Assembly (NCBI RefSeq): GCF_006494375.1
Contig: NZ_VHIZ01000024.1
Location: 1 to 64,000, forward strand
DNA: 64,000 bases
Direction: 5' to 3'
DNA from: Pantoea anthophila
Lineage (GTDB): Bacteria; Pseudomonadota; Gammaproteobacteria; Enterobacterales; Enterobacteriaceae
Shown: positions 17,866-27,914 of the stretch, one piece after another
Position numbering within the stretch: position 1 is the stretch's first letter
Layout of the letters: each line of letters begins with the position of its first letter
Notes under the pieces: generated by a model
Databases searched by the model: none
What the model was told of the DNA's origin: nothing
What the model saw: only the letters and a program-made list of their open reading frames with translations
Position numbers and translations under genes: made by a program

Positions 17866-18681
17866 TTACAGCGTCTTCAGACCAACAGAAGGGATGTTTC
17901 TGCCGTAGTAGATCTCACGCATCTCTTTCCACAGCAGGTCGGTGATGCGTTTGTGCTCCTGCGGGCTGAGATCTTCCGGACGGGTGTTAAACAGGTAGTG
18001 CTTCAGCTCAAACTCTTTCAGCAACATCTTGGTGTGGAAGATGTTTTCCTGATAGACGTTCACATCCACCATGTCATACATCGCCTTCATATCCTCAGAC
18101 ATGAAGTTCTGAACCGAATTAATCTCGTGGTCGATAAAGTGCTTCATCCCTTTCACGTCACGGGTAAAGCCGCGCACCCGGTAATCGACGGTGACGATGT
18201 CTGACTCCAGCTGGTGGATCAGGTAGTTCAGCGCTTTCAGCGGTGAGATCACGCCACAGGTTGAGACTTCAATATCCGCGCGGAACGTGCAGAGTCCGCC
18301 TTCAGGGTGGCTCTCCGGGTAGGTGTGCACGCAGATATGGCTCTTATCCAGATGGGCCACCACCGAGTTGGGCAGGGGACCCGGATGTTCTGAGTTATCG
18401 ATATCTTTCGGATCGATCGGCTCTTCGCTGACCAGAATCGTGACGCTGGCTCCCTGCGGCTCATAATCCTGACGCGCGATGTTCAGCACGTTGGCACCGA
18501 TGATGGAGCAGGTCTCGGTCAGGATCTCCGTCAGGCGATTCGCGTTATATTGTTCATCGATATAGGCGATGTACCCATCGCGTTCAGCTTCAGTATTCGC
18601 ATAGCAGATATCGTAAATACAAAAACTCAGGCTTTTCGTCAGGTTGTTGAAGCCATGTAGTTTTAGCTTTTGCAATTTCAT
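17866..18681 (-). CDS. speD: S-adenosylmethionine decarboxylase proenzyme
   Basis: 271 residues (E. coli 264). Pyruvoyl enzyme that makes decarboxylated SAM for spermidine synthesis. Self-cleavage site Lys113-Ser114 in [15 protein letters not shown], with Ser114 becoming the pyruvoyl group. Further family stretches are [20 protein letters not shown] and [20 protein letters not shown]. The upstream AAGGGGG is very close to the ATG at 18681; a TTG two codons later is better spaced, so the exact start is uncertain. It lies 22 nt downstream of speE, forming the speED operon. Confidence 0.97.
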   Translation of the reverse strand: MKLQKLKLHGFNNLTKSLSFCIYDICYANTEAERDGYIAYIDEQYNANRLTEILTETCSIIGANVLNIARQDYEPQGASVTILVSEEPIDPKDIDNSEHPGPLPNSVVAHLDKSHICVHTYPESHPEGGLCTFRADIEVSTCGVISPLKALNYLIHQLESDIVTVDYRVRGFTRDVKGMKHFIDHEINSVQNFMSEDMKAMYDMVDVNVYQENIFHTKMLLKEFELKHYLFNTRPEDLSPQEHKRITDLLWKEMREIYYGRNIPSVGLKTL

Positions 18682-18703
18682 TCACCCCCTTAGAAATGTG
18701 CTG

Positions 18704-19567
18704 TCAGCACGCGGCAGACAGCGCATTCAACAGATATTGTGGCAGGGCAAAGCTGCCGGTATGGATGGCTGGCGTGTAGTAACGGCAGGCCAGGCCAGCG
18801 GCCTCGAAACGCGCCTGTAGCGTGGCGGTATCCAGGTGGCGCAGCGCCGGATTGTCGCTCGCCCAGGCAAACGTCATGATGCCGCCGTAGTAGGTCGGGA
18901 TCGCGGCCTGATAGAAGCTGACATCCGCAAAGTAGTGACCCAGCTTGCGATGGCTGTTCACCGCCTCATCCTGCTGCAGGAAGCAGACGCCATTCTGTGC
19001 CACAAAGATGCCATTTTCATTAAGGGCCGCTTTGCAGCCGGCATAAAATTCAGAGGTGAACAGACTCTCACCCGGACCAATCGGATCGGTACAGTCGGAG
19101 ATGATCACATCGAATTTTTCCTGCGTCTGATTGACGAAGTTTACCCCGTCATCGATCACCAGCGTAAAGCGCGGATCGTCGTAGGCGCCTGCGCTGTGGT
19201 TAGGCAGGTACTGGCGGCAAAAGGTCACGACGCCCGCATCAATCTCCACCATGGTAATCTTTTCGATCTGGGAATGACGCGACACTTCACGCAGCATCGC
19301 ACCGTCACCACCGCCAATGATCAGCACGCTCTTCGCGGCGCCGTGCGCCAGCAGGGGAACGTGAGTCATCATTTCATGATAGATAAATTCGTCACGCTCG
19401 GTCGTCTGAACCACACCGTCCAGCGCCATGACGCGACCCATCGCGGCATTTTCGAAAATGATTAAATCCTGATGCGCAGTTTTTTCACGGTACAGCTCTT
19501 TGTCTACCGTAAAATACTGGCCAAAACCGGCATGAAGGGTTTCATGCCACGTTTCATTGTGGGCCAT
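18704..19567 (-). CDS. speE: Spermidine synthase
   Basis: 287 residues from the ATG at 19567 with AGGAGAG upstream (E. coli 288); the upstream in-frame extension is rejected. Transfers aminopropyl from decarboxylated SAM to putrescine. Motifs: [14 protein letters not shown] (SAM binding), MVEIDAGVV, and the catalytic Asp in [19 protein letters not shown]. First gene of the speED operon. Confidence 0.97.
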   Translation of the reverse strand: MAHNETWHETLHAGFGQYFTVDKELYREKTAHQDLIIFENAAMGRVMALDGVVQTTERDEFIYHEMMTHVPLLAHGAAKSVLIIGGGDGAMLREVSRHSQIEKITMVEIDAGVVTFCRQYLPNHSAGAYDDPRFTLVIDDGVNFVNQTQEKFDVIISDCTDPIGPGESLFTSEFYAGCKAALNENGIFVAQNGVCFLQQDEAVNSHRKLGHYFADVSFYQAAIPTYYGGIMTFAWASDNPALRHLDTATLQARFEAAGLACRYYTPAIHTGSFALPQYLLNALSAAC

Positions 19568-19620
19568 GGTGCTCTCCTCTGATGTCGCCATGAAGATGGG
19601 CGGCACATCATAGCTAACAC

Positions 19621-19640
19621 TGACCGTGGTTGCACGGTCA
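19621..19640. promoter_or_regulatory. Perfect 8-bp inverted repeat before speE
   Basis: TGACCGTG-GTTG-CACGGTCA, a symmetric 20-bp element 54 nt upstream of the speE start and 28 nt downstream of the yacC stop. Without a T-tract it is not a good terminator; it could be an operator or an mRNA structure. No known binding motif is recognised. Confidence 0.4.
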
Positions 19641-19667
19641 AATGTCCGGCAGCAGAGGGCGGGGGCG

Positions 19668-20015
19668 TTACCTGACGTAAGCCAGCAGGCTCAGTGAATC
19701 GCGGGCCAGAGACTTGCACTTTTTGTCGTTGGTGATGGCGATGCCGCTGAGGTCGCGATAGCTCTCTTCGCCCAGCGCTTTCATGTTGTAGTTGCTGTAG
19801 TTGCTTAAATCCCAGCGGTTCTGCTGAGCAAAAAAGACCAGCGCTTTGCGAATCTGCGCGTCCGGAAGATCCTGATAGCCACAATCATTTTTCAGATAGA
19901 CGAAAACCGCCGTGAGATCCGCCAGATCTTCCGCTTCGGATTCACTCAGGGCAAAACTGGTGGAGGAGAAGCCAAGGAGTCCCGTCAGCAGCAGGATCTT
20001 GATGCTTTGCTTCAT
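19668..20015 (-). CDS. yacC: Exported YacC/Rap2-like small protein
   Basis: 115 residues from the ATG at 20015, the same length as E. coli YacC. Cleavable signal peptide [20 protein letters not shown] ending near FALS. The mature part is conserved: [39 protein letters not shown] and [15 protein letters not shown], with two Cys able to form a disulfide. Periplasmic, function unknown. Upstream of speED and divergent from cueO. Confidence 0.93.
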   Translation of the reverse strand: MKQSIKILLLTGLLGFSSTSFALSESEAEDLADLTAVFVYLKNDCGYQDLPDAQIRKALVFFAQQNRWDLSNYSNYNMKALGEESYRDLSGIAITNDKKCKSLARDSLSLLAYVR

Positions 20016-20135
20016 AGTCGTTCTCTTCAATGGATATTGTTAATGACGTTAGCACAGTTGCTCTCAGGTTTTCGATTAATTTGCCGTGGTGAGCCGCTGC
20101 GCCGCCTTTTTTCGTCAGATTATCACGGGTAGCGC

Positions 20136-20166
20136 TTGACCTTCCCATAAGGTCAGGGTTTAGGCT
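20136..20166 (+). promoter_or_regulatory. CueR-type copper-responsive promoter of cueO
   Basis: TTGACC (20136-20141) and TAGGCT (20161-20166) are separated by 19 bp, the overlong spacer typical of MerR-family promoters. The spacer starts with the CueR half-site (ACCTTCCC across the junction), as in E. coli copA and cueO promoters. The second half-site (TCAGGGT) is degenerate. It ends 30 nt before the cueO start. Cu(I)-CueR activation is inferred from this architecture. Confidence 0.82.
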
Positions 20167-20196
20167 GTGCGCTCTGATGCCACAAGGATGCTCACC

Positions 20197-21828
20197 ATGC
20201 AACGTCGCCACTTCCTGAAACTCACCGCCGCACTGAGTGCAGCCGGAGCGTTACCGCTCTGGAGCCGTTCGCTGATGGCGGCACCCCGTGCGCTGCTGCC
20301 GATTCCCTCTCTGCTGGAACCCGACGCCAGAGGCACATACAGCCTTACCGCCATGCAGGGGAGCACGCAGTGGAACGGCAAAGCGGTGCCGACCTGGGGC
20401 TACAACGGCAGCCTGCTGGGGCCGGTACTGCGGCTGCAGCGCGGCCAGCCGGTGACGGTGAACATTCATAACCGGCTCAGCGAAGCGACCACGCTGCACT
20501 GGCACGGGCTGGAAATCCCTGGCGCGGTGGATGGCGGACCGCAGGCGGCGATAGCCCCCGGCGGCTCGCGTCAGGTCTCCTTCACGCCCGATCAGCCCGC
20601 CGCAACCTGCTGGTATCACCCCCATCTGCACGGCAAAACCGGGCATCAGGTGGCGCAGGGGCTTGCGGGCCTGATCCTGCTGGAAGATAAAGAGAGCGGC
20701 ACACTGCGGCTGCCTGTGCAGTGGGGCGTGGATGATGTGCCGCTGATTTTTCAGGATAAGCAGCTGACTCAGGATGGCCGCCATATCGACTATCAGCTCG
20801 ACGTGATGCGCGCGGCGGTAGGCTGGTTTGGTGACATGATGCTGACTAACGGGGCGCACTATCCGCAGCATGCGGTGCCGCGCGGCTGGCTGCGTCTGCG
20901 CCTGCTCAACGGCTGTAATGCCCGGTCGCTGCACGTTGCCGCCAGTGATAAACGTCCTCTCTATGTGATCGCCAGCGACGGCGGTCTGCTGGCGGAGCCG
21001 GTCAGCGTCGAGGCGCTGCCGATCCTGCCGGGCGAGCGCTTTGAGGTGATGATCGACACCTCCGACGGCAAAGCTTTTGATCTGGTGACGCTGCCCACCG
21101 ATCAGATGGGGATGACGCTGCCGCCATTCGATCAGCCGCTGCCGCTGGTGCAGATCCTGCCGCTGCGGGTGATGGCCAGCGCCACGCTGCCGGATCGGCT
21201 GGCGACGCTGCCCGCTCTGCCCGCGACAGAGGGGCTGCACACCCGCTGGCTGCAGCTGATGATGGACCCGCAGCTGGACCAGCAGGGGATGCAGGCGCTG
21301 ATGCAGCGCTATGGCGAGAAAGCGATGGGGAAAGGCGGGCATCACGCGATGCCGCAGAGGCAGGGAAAAGCCGGGGAGACGGGCGACCATCCGGCGATGG
21401 AGCAGGCGCACGGCTCATCCGCCGCGCCGATGGACCACAGCATGCACGGTATGGCGGGTATGGCGCTGCCAGCGGGTTATGATTTCCGAAACGGCAATAA
21501 AATCAACGGTCAGGCGTTTGATATGACGAAACCGTCGTTTGCGGCGAAGCTGGGCGACTATGAGAAGTGGACGATCTCCGGCGAAGGCGATGCGATGCTG
21601 CATCCGTTTCATATTCACGGCACCCAGTTCCGCATTCTCTCCGAGAATGGCAAACCGCCGGCACCCCATCGGCAGGGCTGGAAAGATATGGTCAATGTCG
21701 ACGGCTGGCGCAGTGAAGTGCTGGTGCGCTTCAACTATGTCGCCGCCGCCGAACACGCTTATATGGCCCACTGTCATCTGCTGGAACATGAAGATACCGG
21801 CATGATGCTGGGCTTTACCGTGAGCTGA
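20197..21828 (+). CDS. cueO: Multicopper oxidase CueO
   Basis: 543 residues (E. coli 516). Periplasmic cuprous oxidase for copper tolerance. Tat signal peptide with RRHFLKL; start at 20197 with AAGGA 8 nt upstream. Copper-binding clusters in order: [28 protein letters not shown] and the C-terminal [13 protein letters not shown] (T1 and trinuclear sites). The Met/His-rich insertion (about residues 375-425) that distinguishes CueO is present. Upstream lies the CueR-type promoter. The stop codon abuts the stop of the convergent gene with no base between. Confidence 0.97.
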   Translation: MQRRHFLKLTAALSAAGALPLWSRSLMAAPRALLPIPSLLEPDARGTYSLTAMQGSTQWNGKAVPTWGYNGSLLGPVLRLQRGQPVTVNIHNRLSEATTLHWHGLEIPGAVDGGPQAAIAPGGSRQVSFTPDQPAATCWYHPHLHGKTGHQVAQGLAGLILLEDKESGTLRLPVQWGVDDVPLIFQDKQLTQDGRHIDYQLDVMRAAVGWFGDMMLTNGAHYPQHAVPRGWLRLRLLNGCNARSLHVAASDKRPLYVIASDGGLLAEPVSVEALPILPGERFEVMIDTSDGKAFDLVTLPTDQMGMTLPPFDQPLPLVQILPLRVMASATLPDRLATLPALPATEGLHTRWLQLMMDPQLDQQGMQALMQRYGEKAMGKGGHHAMPQRQGKAGETGDHPAMEQAHGSSAAPMDHSMHGMAGMALPAGYDFRNGNKINGQAFDMTKPSFAAKLGDYEKWTISGEGDAMLHPFHIHGTQFRILSENGKPPAPHRQGWKDMVNVDGWRSEVLVRFNYVAAAEHAYMAHCHLLEHEDTGMMLGFTVS

Positions 21829-23112
21829 TTACGCCTGCTCCAGCGCCAGCTTCACATCTTCAATCAGGTCGCCCGCGTTCTCAATGCCAATCGACAGCCG
21901 CACCGTGGCGTCAGTGATACCGATTCGCTGACGCACCGCCTGCGGCACGCCGGAGTGGGTGGTGCTGCCCGGATGGCTGGCCAGCGACTCGGTGCCGCCC
22001 AGGCTCACCGCCTGCTTGAACAGCGACAGCGCGTTGAGGAAACGGAACGCCGCAGGCTGGCCGCCGACGATATCGAACGAGAAGGTCGAACCGGCGCCGC
22101 TGCACTGCTCGCGATACGTTTTGCCCTCGGCGCTCTCCGCGTCGAGATAGGGCAGCCAGTGCAGCTTCGCCACTTTCGGGTGATCGCGCAGAAACGCCGC
22201 CACGGCTTCCGCATTCTGCCAGGCCTTTTCCATGCGCAGCGACAGCGTTTCCAGCGATCGGCTGAGCATCCAGCTTGAGTGCGGGTCCAGCTGGGTGCCG
22301 ATGGCGCTGCGCAGGGCGCGCACTTTTGCCATCAGTGCTTTGCTGCCCATCGCCGCCCCCGCAATCAGGTCCGAATGTCCCCCCACATATTTAGTCAGCG
22401 AGTAGAGCGAGAGATCCGCGCCCAGGGTCAGCGGCTGCTGGAACAGCGGGCCGAGCAGCGTGTTGTCACAGGCGATAATGGGTCGGGAGCCCTGCTGCTG
22501 GTCAATCTCATCAGCGATACGCGCCATCAGACGAATGTTGACCAGGCTGTTGGTGGGATTCGCCGGGGTTTCAATCAGGATGATCGCCACGCGGCCCTGC
22601 GCCATCGCCTGCTGTGCCGCCTCACGTACTCTGGCCTCATCATTGCCGTCGCTGAAGCCGACCGCGCCAATCTCCAGATTGTGCAGCGTCTTGCTGAGCA
22701 GAGTTTCGGTGCCGCCATACAGCGGCTGGGAGTGCAGGATCACCTCGCCGGGACGGGCAAAGGTCAGCAGTGTGGTGGCGATGGCAGCCATGCCGGAGGA
22801 GAAGAGTGAGCAGCTCTCCGCCTGCTCATAGACGGCCAGCCGATCCTCCACGATTTCGCTGTTAGGGTGGTTAAAGCGGGAGTAGACCAGCCCGCCCGAT
22901 TTGCCCTCTGGCGGCTCGCGCCGGCCGGAGACGTAATCGAAGAAATCGCGTCCCTCTTCGGCGCTGTCGAAGACAAAGGTGGAGGTCAGAAAGACCGGCG
23001 GCTTCACCGCGCCTTCTGACAGGCGGGGATCGTAGCCATAGTTCAGCATCTGCGTTTCAGGGTGCAGCGGCCTGTCGCCGATATGCGTTTTCTTGCTTGA
23101 AGGTGAAGTCAT
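21829..23112 (-). CDS. Cystathionine gamma-synthase/methionine gamma-lyase-like PLP enzyme
   Basis: 427 residues of the Cys/Met-metabolism PLP family. Seen: [24 protein letters not shown], the PLP-phosphate and ring-binding regions ETPANPTN and CDNTLLGP, the PLP lysine in [11 protein letters not shown], and the C-terminal [19 protein letters not shown]. Catalyses gamma-elimination or replacement on a sulfur amino acid or O-acyl-homoserine; which reaction cannot be told. E. coli metB lies elsewhere beside metL, and this position between cueO and hpt is held by gcd in E. coli. It converges on cueO with zero spacing. Confidence 0.92.
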   Translation of the reverse strand: MTSPSSKKTHIGDRPLHPETQMLNYGYDPRLSEGAVKPPVFLTSTFVFDSAEEGRDFFDYVSGRREPPEGKSGGLVYSRFNHPNSEIVEDRLAVYEQAESCSLFSSGMAAIATTLLTFARPGEVILHSQPLYGGTETLLSKTLHNLEIGAVGFSDGNDEARVREAAQQAMAQGRVAIILIETPANPTNSLVNIRLMARIADEIDQQQGSRPIIACDNTLLGPLFQQPLTLGADLSLYSLTKYVGGHSDLIAGAAMGSKALMAKVRALRSAIGTQLDPHSSWMLSRSLETLSLRMEKAWQNAEAVAAFLRDHPKVAKLHWLPYLDAESAEGKTYREQCSGAGSTFSFDIVGGQPAAFRFLNALSLFKQAVSLGGTESLASHPGSTTHSGVPQAVRQRIGITDATVRLSIGIENAGDLIEDVKLALEQA

Positions 23113-23347
23113 TGTGATCTCCGGCCTGCGGCGCGAGTAGGGTAACGATATGTTGGATAAAGGCTACCATGCAGCGAATCATGCTGGTAAATGCCGTAAT
23201 GTTCTAAGGTAATGCGCATTTGAGCCAGCCGCAGACGACCGTGAACAATTTTCGCGACGTAATCGTTTGCCTGCGCTGCGGCGCAGCCGACGCGGCGGCG
23301 TCTGTGATAGACTTCGGGGCTTTTCTGACGTAACCGGGCTGAACGCA

Positions 23348-23884
23348 ATGAAACACACTGTTGAAGTGATGATCCCTGAACAGGCAATCGCCACGCGCAT
23401 CGCTGAACTGGGCAAAGAGATTACCGATCACTACCGCGACAGCGGCAGCGATATGGTACTGGTGGGGCTGCTGCGCGGCTCATTCATGTTCATGGCTGAC
23501 CTATGTCGCGCCATTGAGGTGCCGCATGAAGTCGATTTTATGACCGCCTCCAGCTACGGCAGCGGCATGTCCAGCTCACGTGATGTGAAAATCCTGAAAG
23601 ATCTGGACGAGGACATTCGCGGCAAGGATGTGCTGATCGTCGAAGATATCATTGACTCCGGCAACACCCTGAGCAAAGTGCGGGAGATCCTGCAGCTGCG
23701 TCAGCCAAAATCCCTGGCGATCTGCACCCTGCTGGATAAGCCTGAACGCCGCGAAGTCGAGGTTAACGTTGAGTATGTCGGCTTCGCCATTCCCGATGAA
23801 TTTGTGGTGGGCTTTGGTATCGACTACGCCCAGCACTATCGCCATCTGCCTTACATCGGCAAAGTGGTGCCGCTGGAATCCTGA
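23348..23884 (+). CDS. hpt: Hypoxanthine phosphoribosyltransferase
   Basis: 178 residues. Salvages hypoxanthine (and weakly guanine) to nucleotides using PRPP. PRPP loop [15 protein letters not shown], base-binding region [15 protein letters not shown]. The ATG at 23348 gives the E. coli-like N-terminus [14 protein letters not shown]; a longer in-frame extension is rejected. Convergent with can. Confidence 0.97.
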   Translation: MKHTVEVMIPEQAIATRIAELGKEITDHYRDSGSDMVLVGLLRGSFMFMADLCRAIEVPHEVDFMTASSYGSGMSSSRDVKILKDLDEDIRGKDVLIVEDIIDSGNTLSKVREILQLRQPKSLAICTLLDKPERREVEVNVEYVGFAIPDEFVVGFGIDYAQHYRHLPYIGKVVPLES

Positions 23885-23964
23885 CAGCGCATAACCGCAC
23901 ATTCTTCCAAGGCCTGCACCCTCCGACTGGTGTAGGCTATGTCGCGTTTTGCGCCGCGATCGGT

Positions 23965-24621
23965 TCAGGCTTCGGCCTTCATCTGCAGACTGGCGATGCC
24001 GTTGCGGTAGCGCTGTTCCAGGATCTCCCGGCTGTCTGCCGTGACATCAAGGTTACGCAGGCAGCCGTCCTGAATGCCGTAAACCCAGCCGTGCAGTGAG
24101 ACTTTCTGCCCGCGTTTCCAGGCAGATTGCACTACGGTCGAGTGTCCCAGGTTATAGACCTGTTCAATCACGTTGATTTCACACAGTTTGTCCAGGCGCT
24201 TATCCGGCGGGAGTTCCCCCAGCAACACGCTATGCTTGTACCAGAGGTCGCGGATGTGCAGCAGCCAGTTGTCGATCAACCCCAGCTCCGGGTTATCCAT
24301 CGCGGCCTGCACGCCGCCGCAGCCGTAGTGGCCGCACACGATGACGTGTTCAACTTCCAGCACTTCAATAGCGTACTGCACCACGGACAGACAGTTCAGA
24401 TCGGTGTGGATCACCAGATTGGCGACGTTGCGGTGAACAAAGAGTTCGCCCGGTTCCAGTCCGGTCAGGCGTTCGGCAGGAACACGACTGTCTGAGCAGC
24501 CGATCCACAGGAAGCGCGGTTTTTGTGCCTGGGCGAGCCGCTCAAAAAAGCCGGGATCTTCTTCAATCAGTAATTTTGACCATTCGCGGTTGTTACTGAT
24601 CAGGGTGTTAATGTCTGTCAT
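23965..24621 (-). CDS. can: Beta-class carbonic anhydrase
   Basis: 218 residues (E. coli Can 220). Zn enzyme interconverting CO2 and bicarbonate for carboxylation reactions. Zn ligands Cys42, Asp44 (with Arg46, in GCSDSRVP), His98 and Cys101 (in CGHYGCGG). The start at 24621 matches the E. coli N-terminus; the much longer open frame upstream is rejected. Divergent from yadG. Confidence 0.97.
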   Translation of the reverse strand: MTDINTLISNNREWSKLLIEEDPGFFERLAQAQKPRFLWIGCSDSRVPAERLTGLEPGELFVHRNVANLVIHTDLNCLSVVQYAIEVLEVEHVIVCGHYGCGGVQAAMDNPELGLIDNWLLHIRDLWYKHSVLLGELPPDKRLDKLCEINVIEQVYNLGHSTVVQSAWKRGQKVSLHGWVYGIQDGCLRNLDVTADSREILEQRYRNGIASLQMKAEA

Positions 24622-24661
24622 GGCGTTGAGCGACCGGTTACTGCGCAAGGTGCGCGCGCGT

Positions 24662-24690
24662 ACTATATGCCAGGGCTGACTAAATTTAAA
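24662..24690 (-). promoter_or_regulatory. Candidate can promoter with GC-rich discriminator
   Basis: On the minus strand TTTAAA, 17 bp, TATAGT, then a GC-rich discriminator (ACGCGCGCGC), about 40 nt before the can start. A GC-rich discriminator is typical of growth-rate/stringent-controlled promoters. Prediction only. Confidence 0.4.
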
Positions 24691-24729
24691 CGGCATTACG
24701 ATGCCACCAAAACAGGGTATGGATGCAGA

Positions 24730-25659
24730 ATGACATATGCACTGGAACTTTCTCAGCTGACCAAGACCTATCCCGGCGGCGTACAGGCGCTGAAGGGCAT
24801 CGATCTTAACGTTGAAGCGGGTGACTTTTATGCGCTGCTGGGGCCAAACGGTGCCGGTAAATCCACCACCATCGGGATTATCAGTTCGCTGGTCAATAAG
24901 TCCGGCGGCAGCGTGCGGGTGTTTGGCTACGACCTGCAAAAAGATGTGGTGAATGCCAAGCGCCAGCTCGGCCTGGTGCCACAGGAGTTTAACTTTAACC
25001 CGTTTGAGACGGTGATGCAGATCGTCGTTAACCAGGCGGGTTACTACGGCGTCGGACGGCGTGAGGCCAATCAGCGGGCGGAGAAGTACCTGAAACAGCT
25101 CGATCTTTGGGGAAAACGCAGTGAACGGGCGCGCATGCTCTCCGGCGGGATGAAACGCCGTCTGATGATCGCCCGCGCGCTGATGCATGAGCCCAAACTG
25201 CTGATTCTGGATGAGCCGACGGCGGGGGTCGATATCGAACTGCGGCGCTCAATGTGGGGGTTCCTGAAAGATCTCAATGCCAAAGGCACCACCATCATTC
25301 TCACCACCCACTATCTGGAAGAGGCGGAGATGTTGTGCCGCAACATCGGCATCATCCAGAGCGGTGAGCTGGTGGAAAACACCTCGATGAAAGGGCTGCT
25401 GTCCAAGCTGAAATCAGAAACCTTTATCCTCGATCTGGCGCCGCGCAGTCCGTTGCCCGCGCTGGAAGGATTCCAGTATCGCCTGACGGATACCTCCACG
25501 CTGGAGGTGGAAGTGCTGCGTGAGCAGGGGCTGAACAGCGTCTTCAGCCAGCTGAGTGCGCAGGGGGTGCAGGTACTGAGTATGCGAAATAAAGCGAACC
25601 GTCTGGAAGAGCTGTTCGTTGGCCTGACGACGCAGGGAAAAACAGGAGCAAAAGCATGA
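24730..25659 (+). CDS. yadG: ABC transporter ATP-binding protein YadG
   Basis: 309 residues. Walker [10 protein letters not shown], signature LSGGMKRRL, Walker [14 protein letters not shown]-loop TTHYLEEAE; a DrrA-like exporter ATPase with a C-terminal extension. The stop overlaps the start of yadH by 4 nt (ATGA), so it pairs with that permease. The substrate is unknown in E. coli as well. Divergent from can. Confidence 0.96.
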   Translation: MTYALELSQLTKTYPGGVQALKGIDLNVEAGDFYALLGPNGAGKSTTIGIISSLVNKSGGSVRVFGYDLQKDVVNAKRQLGLVPQEFNFNPFETVMQIVVNQAGYYGVGRREANQRAEKYLKQLDLWGKRSERARMLSGGMKRRLMIARALMHEPKLLILDEPTAGVDIELRRSMWGFLKDLNAKGTTIILTTHYLEEAEMLCRNIGIIQSGELVENTSMKGLLSKLKSETFILDLAPRSPLPALEGFQYRLTDTSTLEVEVLREQGLNSVFSQLSAQGVQVLSMRNKANRLEELFVGLTTQGKTGAKA

Positions 25660-26426
25660 CACATTTGTACTGGGTGGCGCTGAAAAGTATCTGGGCCAAA
25701 GAGATTAACCGTTTTGCCCGCATCTGGATCCAGACGCTGGTGCCGCCGGTAATCACCATGACGCTCTATTTCATCATCTTCGGTAACCTGATCGGGTCAC
25801 GCATTGGTGAGATGCACGGCTTCAGCTATATGCAGTTTATCGTGCCGGGATTGATCATGATGGCGGTCATTACCAACGCCTATGCTAACGTAGCATCCTC
25901 ATTCTTCAGTGCCAAATTCCAGCGCAACATTGAAGAGCTGCTGGTCGCGCCGGTGCCGACCCACATCATTATTGCGGGGTATGTTGGCGGCGGCGTGGCG
26001 CGTGGCGTCTGCGTCGGGGTTCTGGTCACGGCCATTTCGCTCTTCTTCGTGCCGTTTCACGTTCACTCCTGGACGATGGTGGCGGTGACGCTGCTGCTGA
26101 CCGCGATTCTGTTTTCACTGGCCGGTCTGCTGAACGCCGTGTTTGCCCGGACCTTTGACGATATCAGCCTGATCCCGACCTTTGTGCTGACGCCGCTGAC
26201 CTATCTGGGTGGCGTGTTCTATTCGCTGAGTCTGCTGCCGCCATTCTGGCAGGCCGTTTCGAAGCTGAACCCCATCGTCTATATGATCAGCGGGTTCCGC
26301 TATGGCTTCCTGGGCATTAATGACGTGCCGCTGGCCTTTACGCTTTCGGTATTGATCGCGTTTATTCTGGTCTTTTACGGGCTGGTCTATGCGCTGATTC
26401 AGCGCGGACGCGGATTACGCACCTGA
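25656..26426 (+). CDS. yadH: ABC transporter permease YadH
   Basis: 256 residues, ABC-2 type permease with six membrane segments. Conserved GFSYMQFIVPGLIMMAV, SSFFSAKFQRNIEELLVAP and the ABC-2 signature near LTYLGGVFYSLSLLPPFW. Forms an inner-membrane exporter with YadG through the ATGA overlap. Followed by an intrinsic terminator. Confidence 0.96.
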   Translation: MTHLYWVALKSIWAKEINRFARIWIQTLVPPVITMTLYFIIFGNLIGSRIGEMHGFSYMQFIVPGLIMMAVITNAYANVASSFFSAKFQRNIEELLVAPVPTHIIIAGYVGGGVARGVCVGVLVTAISLFFVPFHVHSWTMVAVTLLLTAILFSLAGLLNAVFARTFDDISLIPTFVLTPLTYLGGVFYSLSLLPPFWQAVSKLNPIVYMISGFRYGFLGINDVPLAFTLSVLIAFILVFYGLVYALIQRGRGLRT

Positions 26427-26440
26427 CGAAAGCTTTACCG

Positions 26441-26473
26441 AAGCCACGCAGCGAAACGCGCGTGGCTTTTTTA
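26441..26473 (+). terminator. Rho-independent terminator of yadGH
   Basis: AAGCCACGC / GCGTGGCTT 9-bp stem followed by TTTTTATTA, beginning 14 nt after the yadH stop. Confidence 0.9.
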
Positions 26474-26846
26474 TTATCGGATAAAAAATCGCCGCCTTTT
26501 CCGGTTGTCACTGGCCTTAAAAAACGATCCTTTCTTCTGTTCCGTCTCTCTTTTTTCACGCGATTGCGGGAAATAGCCGCCTTTTTCGCCCTCCTGATAA
26601 AAAATAACCCTAAGCATTATCTGATATTAAAGTGGAACCGGTTTCTATCTTAATGATTCTCCACTGTTAAATTTTTTTTAAGATTAGCCTTAAGCCCCGA
26701 CTGTTGTTTATTTCAGCGCGAGTGATCAGAATACCGCCGAATAAGGTTATTCCTCTGCTCAGGGACGAAAGGGCGGGAATGGAGTGTCTGTAATAAGAAG
26801 AATGGTCGCACATTCAGGGCCAGTTTTTAATCAAAGGCAGGAAAAG
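26474..26846. other. AT-rich intergenic region before the acyltransferase gene
   Basis: About 370 bases with no supported gene. It is clearly more AT-rich than the flanks, with a T-run (ATTTTTTTTAAG near 26668). A 63-codon plus frame (26462-26653) starts in the terminator and has no ribosome site. The region must hold the promoter of the acyltransferase gene, but I could not fix a convincing -35/-10 pair. The base composition fits a xenogeneic-silencing target. Confidence 0.4.
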
Positions 26847-27860
26847 ATGAATCGTATAACGTGGATCGACAATCTGCGGGGATTGAGTATTCTCGCAATC
26901 ATTTTTTTGCACAGTACTATCGCTGTTCATAACAATGCCGGTCATTTTACCGCCTTCAGCAGCCTGCTAAATGAGATGCTGGCACCGGTAAGGCTGGGGC
27001 TGATGTTTTTTGTGTCGGGCTTATTTGTCGATGCCGGATTAAGAAAAGGCCTGGGTCCTTTTTTTAATAACAAGGTGCGCAGTATTCTCTATCCGTTCGT
27101 GGTCTGGGTGGCGGTTTATGGCGGGCTGAAAATTCTGTTCAGCTCAATGGCCAATACGCCGCAATCGCCGATGAATATTATTCTCTCTCACCTGACCGGT
27201 GGCGGCGATATGACCTGGTTCCTGCATTCGCTGTTTATCTTCTTTATTGTGATTATCTTTGCCCGCCATCTGCCGTTCCTGCTCGTGTTCGGCATCTGTA
27301 TGGCGCTGAGCTGGGCATTGCCAGCCATTGACCCGGACGGCGTGTTTGCCAGTTTCGATAACAGCCACATTAATAAATCCCTTTATCTGTTTGTTTTCTT
27401 CTATCTGGGCGATTACGTGGTGAGAAAGCAGGTGGATATCGCGGAGAAAGTGCAGCACGGTCCGACCCTGCTCATTTCGGTGGCCAGTTTTGCGCTGCTC
27501 TCCTGCCTGAATATTTTTGTGCTGGATCGTCATTCGCAGGCATTACTCTCACCGCTGGCACTGCTGTCGGTTCCGTTCTTTGTCTGGATTGCGCTGAAGC
27601 TGAAGTCTGAACTGGTTTATTATATCGGCGTCAATTCTATCGTCTTCTACCTGTCGCATTATCTGGCGATTCAGTTCTTCAGCAAGATTGTGAAATTTGA
27701 AAGCCCGTCCGCCTGGGTTAACGATCTGAAGTTTATTTCGGCTTTCCTGGTGGCGCTGGCGTTACCCTGGACGCTCTGCCTGATGAGAAAGCGTGGCTGG
27801 TTTAATTTCCTCTTTACGATGAAAAAATCGTCGAAGCCGCTGGCGGCCAAACCGGTTTAA
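26847..27860 (+). CDS. Acyltransferase-3 family membrane protein
   Basis: 337 residues with about 10 hydrophobic segments. N-terminal family motif ITWIDNLRGLSILAIIFLHS with the conserved catalytic-type His, then RLGLMFFVSGLF. Such proteins transfer acyl groups to extracytoplasmic sugars (OpgC, O-antigen acetylases). The ATG at 26847 has AGGAAA upstream; an upstream in-frame extension is rejected. It has no obvious partner gene. The E. coli interval between yadH and panD holds other genes, so this is lineage-specific. It is more AT-rich than neighbours, consistent with transfer. Confidence 0.88.
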   Translation: MNRITWIDNLRGLSILAIIFLHSTIAVHNNAGHFTAFSSLLNEMLAPVRLGLMFFVSGLFVDAGLRKGLGPFFNNKVRSILYPFVVWVAVYGGLKILFSSMANTPQSPMNIILSHLTGGGDMTWFLHSLFIFFIVIIFARHLPFLLVFGICMALSWALPAIDPDGVFASFDNSHINKSLYLFVFFYLGDYVVRKQVDIAEKVQHGPTLLISVASFALLSCLNIFVLDRHSQALLSPLALLSVPFFVWIALKLKSELVYYIGVNSIVFYLSHYLAIQFFSKIVKFESPSAWVNDLKFISAFLVALALPWTLCLMRKRGWFNFLFTMKKSSKPLAAKPV

Positions 27861-27880
27861 CGGAAATAATCGCAAAGAAA

Positions 27881-27913
27881 AAGGGCCGGCCGTATCACGG
27901 GCGGCCCTTTTTT
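27881..27913. terminator. Bidirectional terminator between acyltransferase gene and panD
   Basis: AAGGGCC...GGCCCTT stem with a nearly paired inner part, A-run on the left and T-run on the right, so it can terminate transcription on both strands. It lies 20 nt after the acyltransferase stop and 1 nt from the panD stop. Confidence 0.9.
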
Positions 27914-27914
27914 A

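Noticed and set aside
20251..21411. 386-codon minus-strand frame opposite cueO
   Set aside because: Arg/His/Gln-rich shadow of the cueO codons with no ribosome site or motif.
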